Shown one piece after another: positions 5,295 through 5,322 of a stretch of DNA of 5,322 nt. The translations under genes were made by a program, and so were the position numbers. The stretch is taken from positions 1 through 5,322 of the forward strand of contig JBDRGC010000017.1 of NCBI GenBank assembly GCA_043818215.1, read 5' to 3'. The stretch comes from JBDRGC01 sp043818215. Its GTDB lineage: Bacteria > Chloroflexota > Anaerolineae > Anaerolineales > UBA11858. The notes beneath the pieces were generated by a model. That model was not told the DNA's origin. It saw nothing but the letters and a program-made list of their open reading frames with translations, and did no database searches. The stretch's first letter is position 1. Each line of letters starts with the position of its first letter.

Positions 5295-5322
5295 TGTAAA
5301 CTCCAAGCCGTAATGGGGCGAC

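Larger units (their letters stand above)
4901..5322. other. About 420 bases without a gene, upstream of recD2
   Basis: No open frame here has a recognisable protein, ribosome site or codon pattern on either strand. What can be seen: the recD2 5' flank (4901-4990) without a clear Shine-Dalgarno; an 11-bp wobble-containing inverted repeat around CTTGGT/ACCAAG (5104-5130, loop CACCA); GATGAT/ATCATC (5165-5179); and a right-hand cluster of GTGCAAG repeats (5204-5294). No tRNA, rRNA or attC consensus (GTTRRRY) was found. It may be the recD2 leader plus a spacer shared with a gene outside the window. Confidence 0.5.

Noticed and set aside
5204..5295. attC site or cassette boundary at the right edge
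   Set aside because: No GTTRRRY or RYYYAAC pair was found on either strand, and this side of recD2 is not where intI would place cassettes.

Overview
The window reads as bacterial accessory DNA beside a housekeeping-type repair gene. It holds, from left to right: the last 28 codons of an integron-type tyrosine recombinase (+ strand), a non-coding strip, an insertion sequence with a frameshifted DDE transposase (+), a two-gene toxin-antitoxin-like operon (-), a complete recD2-type helicase gene (-), and about 420 bases with no gene but several small inverted repeats. No marker fixes the taxon. The RecD2 protein style, the IS protein, the antitoxin/TumE-like pair and the C-run/G-run palindrome all recall environmental Chloroflexota (Anaerolineae-like) genomes, but that is an impression from memory and not a measured result.

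Left part (1-303). The recombinase tail carries the catalytic tyrosine and the IntI-like ending THVLNRG...VRSPLD. In ordinary integrons attI and the cassettes lie upstream of intI, so any cassette array should be to the left, outside this window, and everything shown here would be the integrase-side flank. A strip with two hairpins bounded by a 10-bp direct repeat follows.

Insertion sequence (about 242-1833). Each end carries two tandem copies of a roughly 23-bp motif ending in GTTACCGA, 35 bp apart, all pointing inward. The single transposase gene (about 304-1562) is split by a -1 shift near 544, while its DD(37)E catalytic residues are still present in the second part. The element stops 21 bases short of the toxin-like gene.

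Minus-strand genes. recD2 (4900-2645) encodes a full 751-residue helicase, interrupted in frame by a C-run/G-run hairpin repeat that adds about 17 residues. It is followed after 56 bases by a 115-residue antitoxin-like gene and, with a GTGA overlap, a 129-residue TumE/DUF6516-like gene. A TATAAT box lies over the recD2 stop codon and may give the pair its own promoter. A perfect 16-bp inverted repeat sits just inside the toxin-like gene. It is the most striking small structure in the window, because it could shape expression of the toxin relative to the antitoxin.

Right edge (4901-5322). There is no convincing gene. A possible sigma70-type promoter with an inverted repeat in its spacer points toward recD2, and three GTGCAAG copies with interleaved inverted repeats lie near the end.
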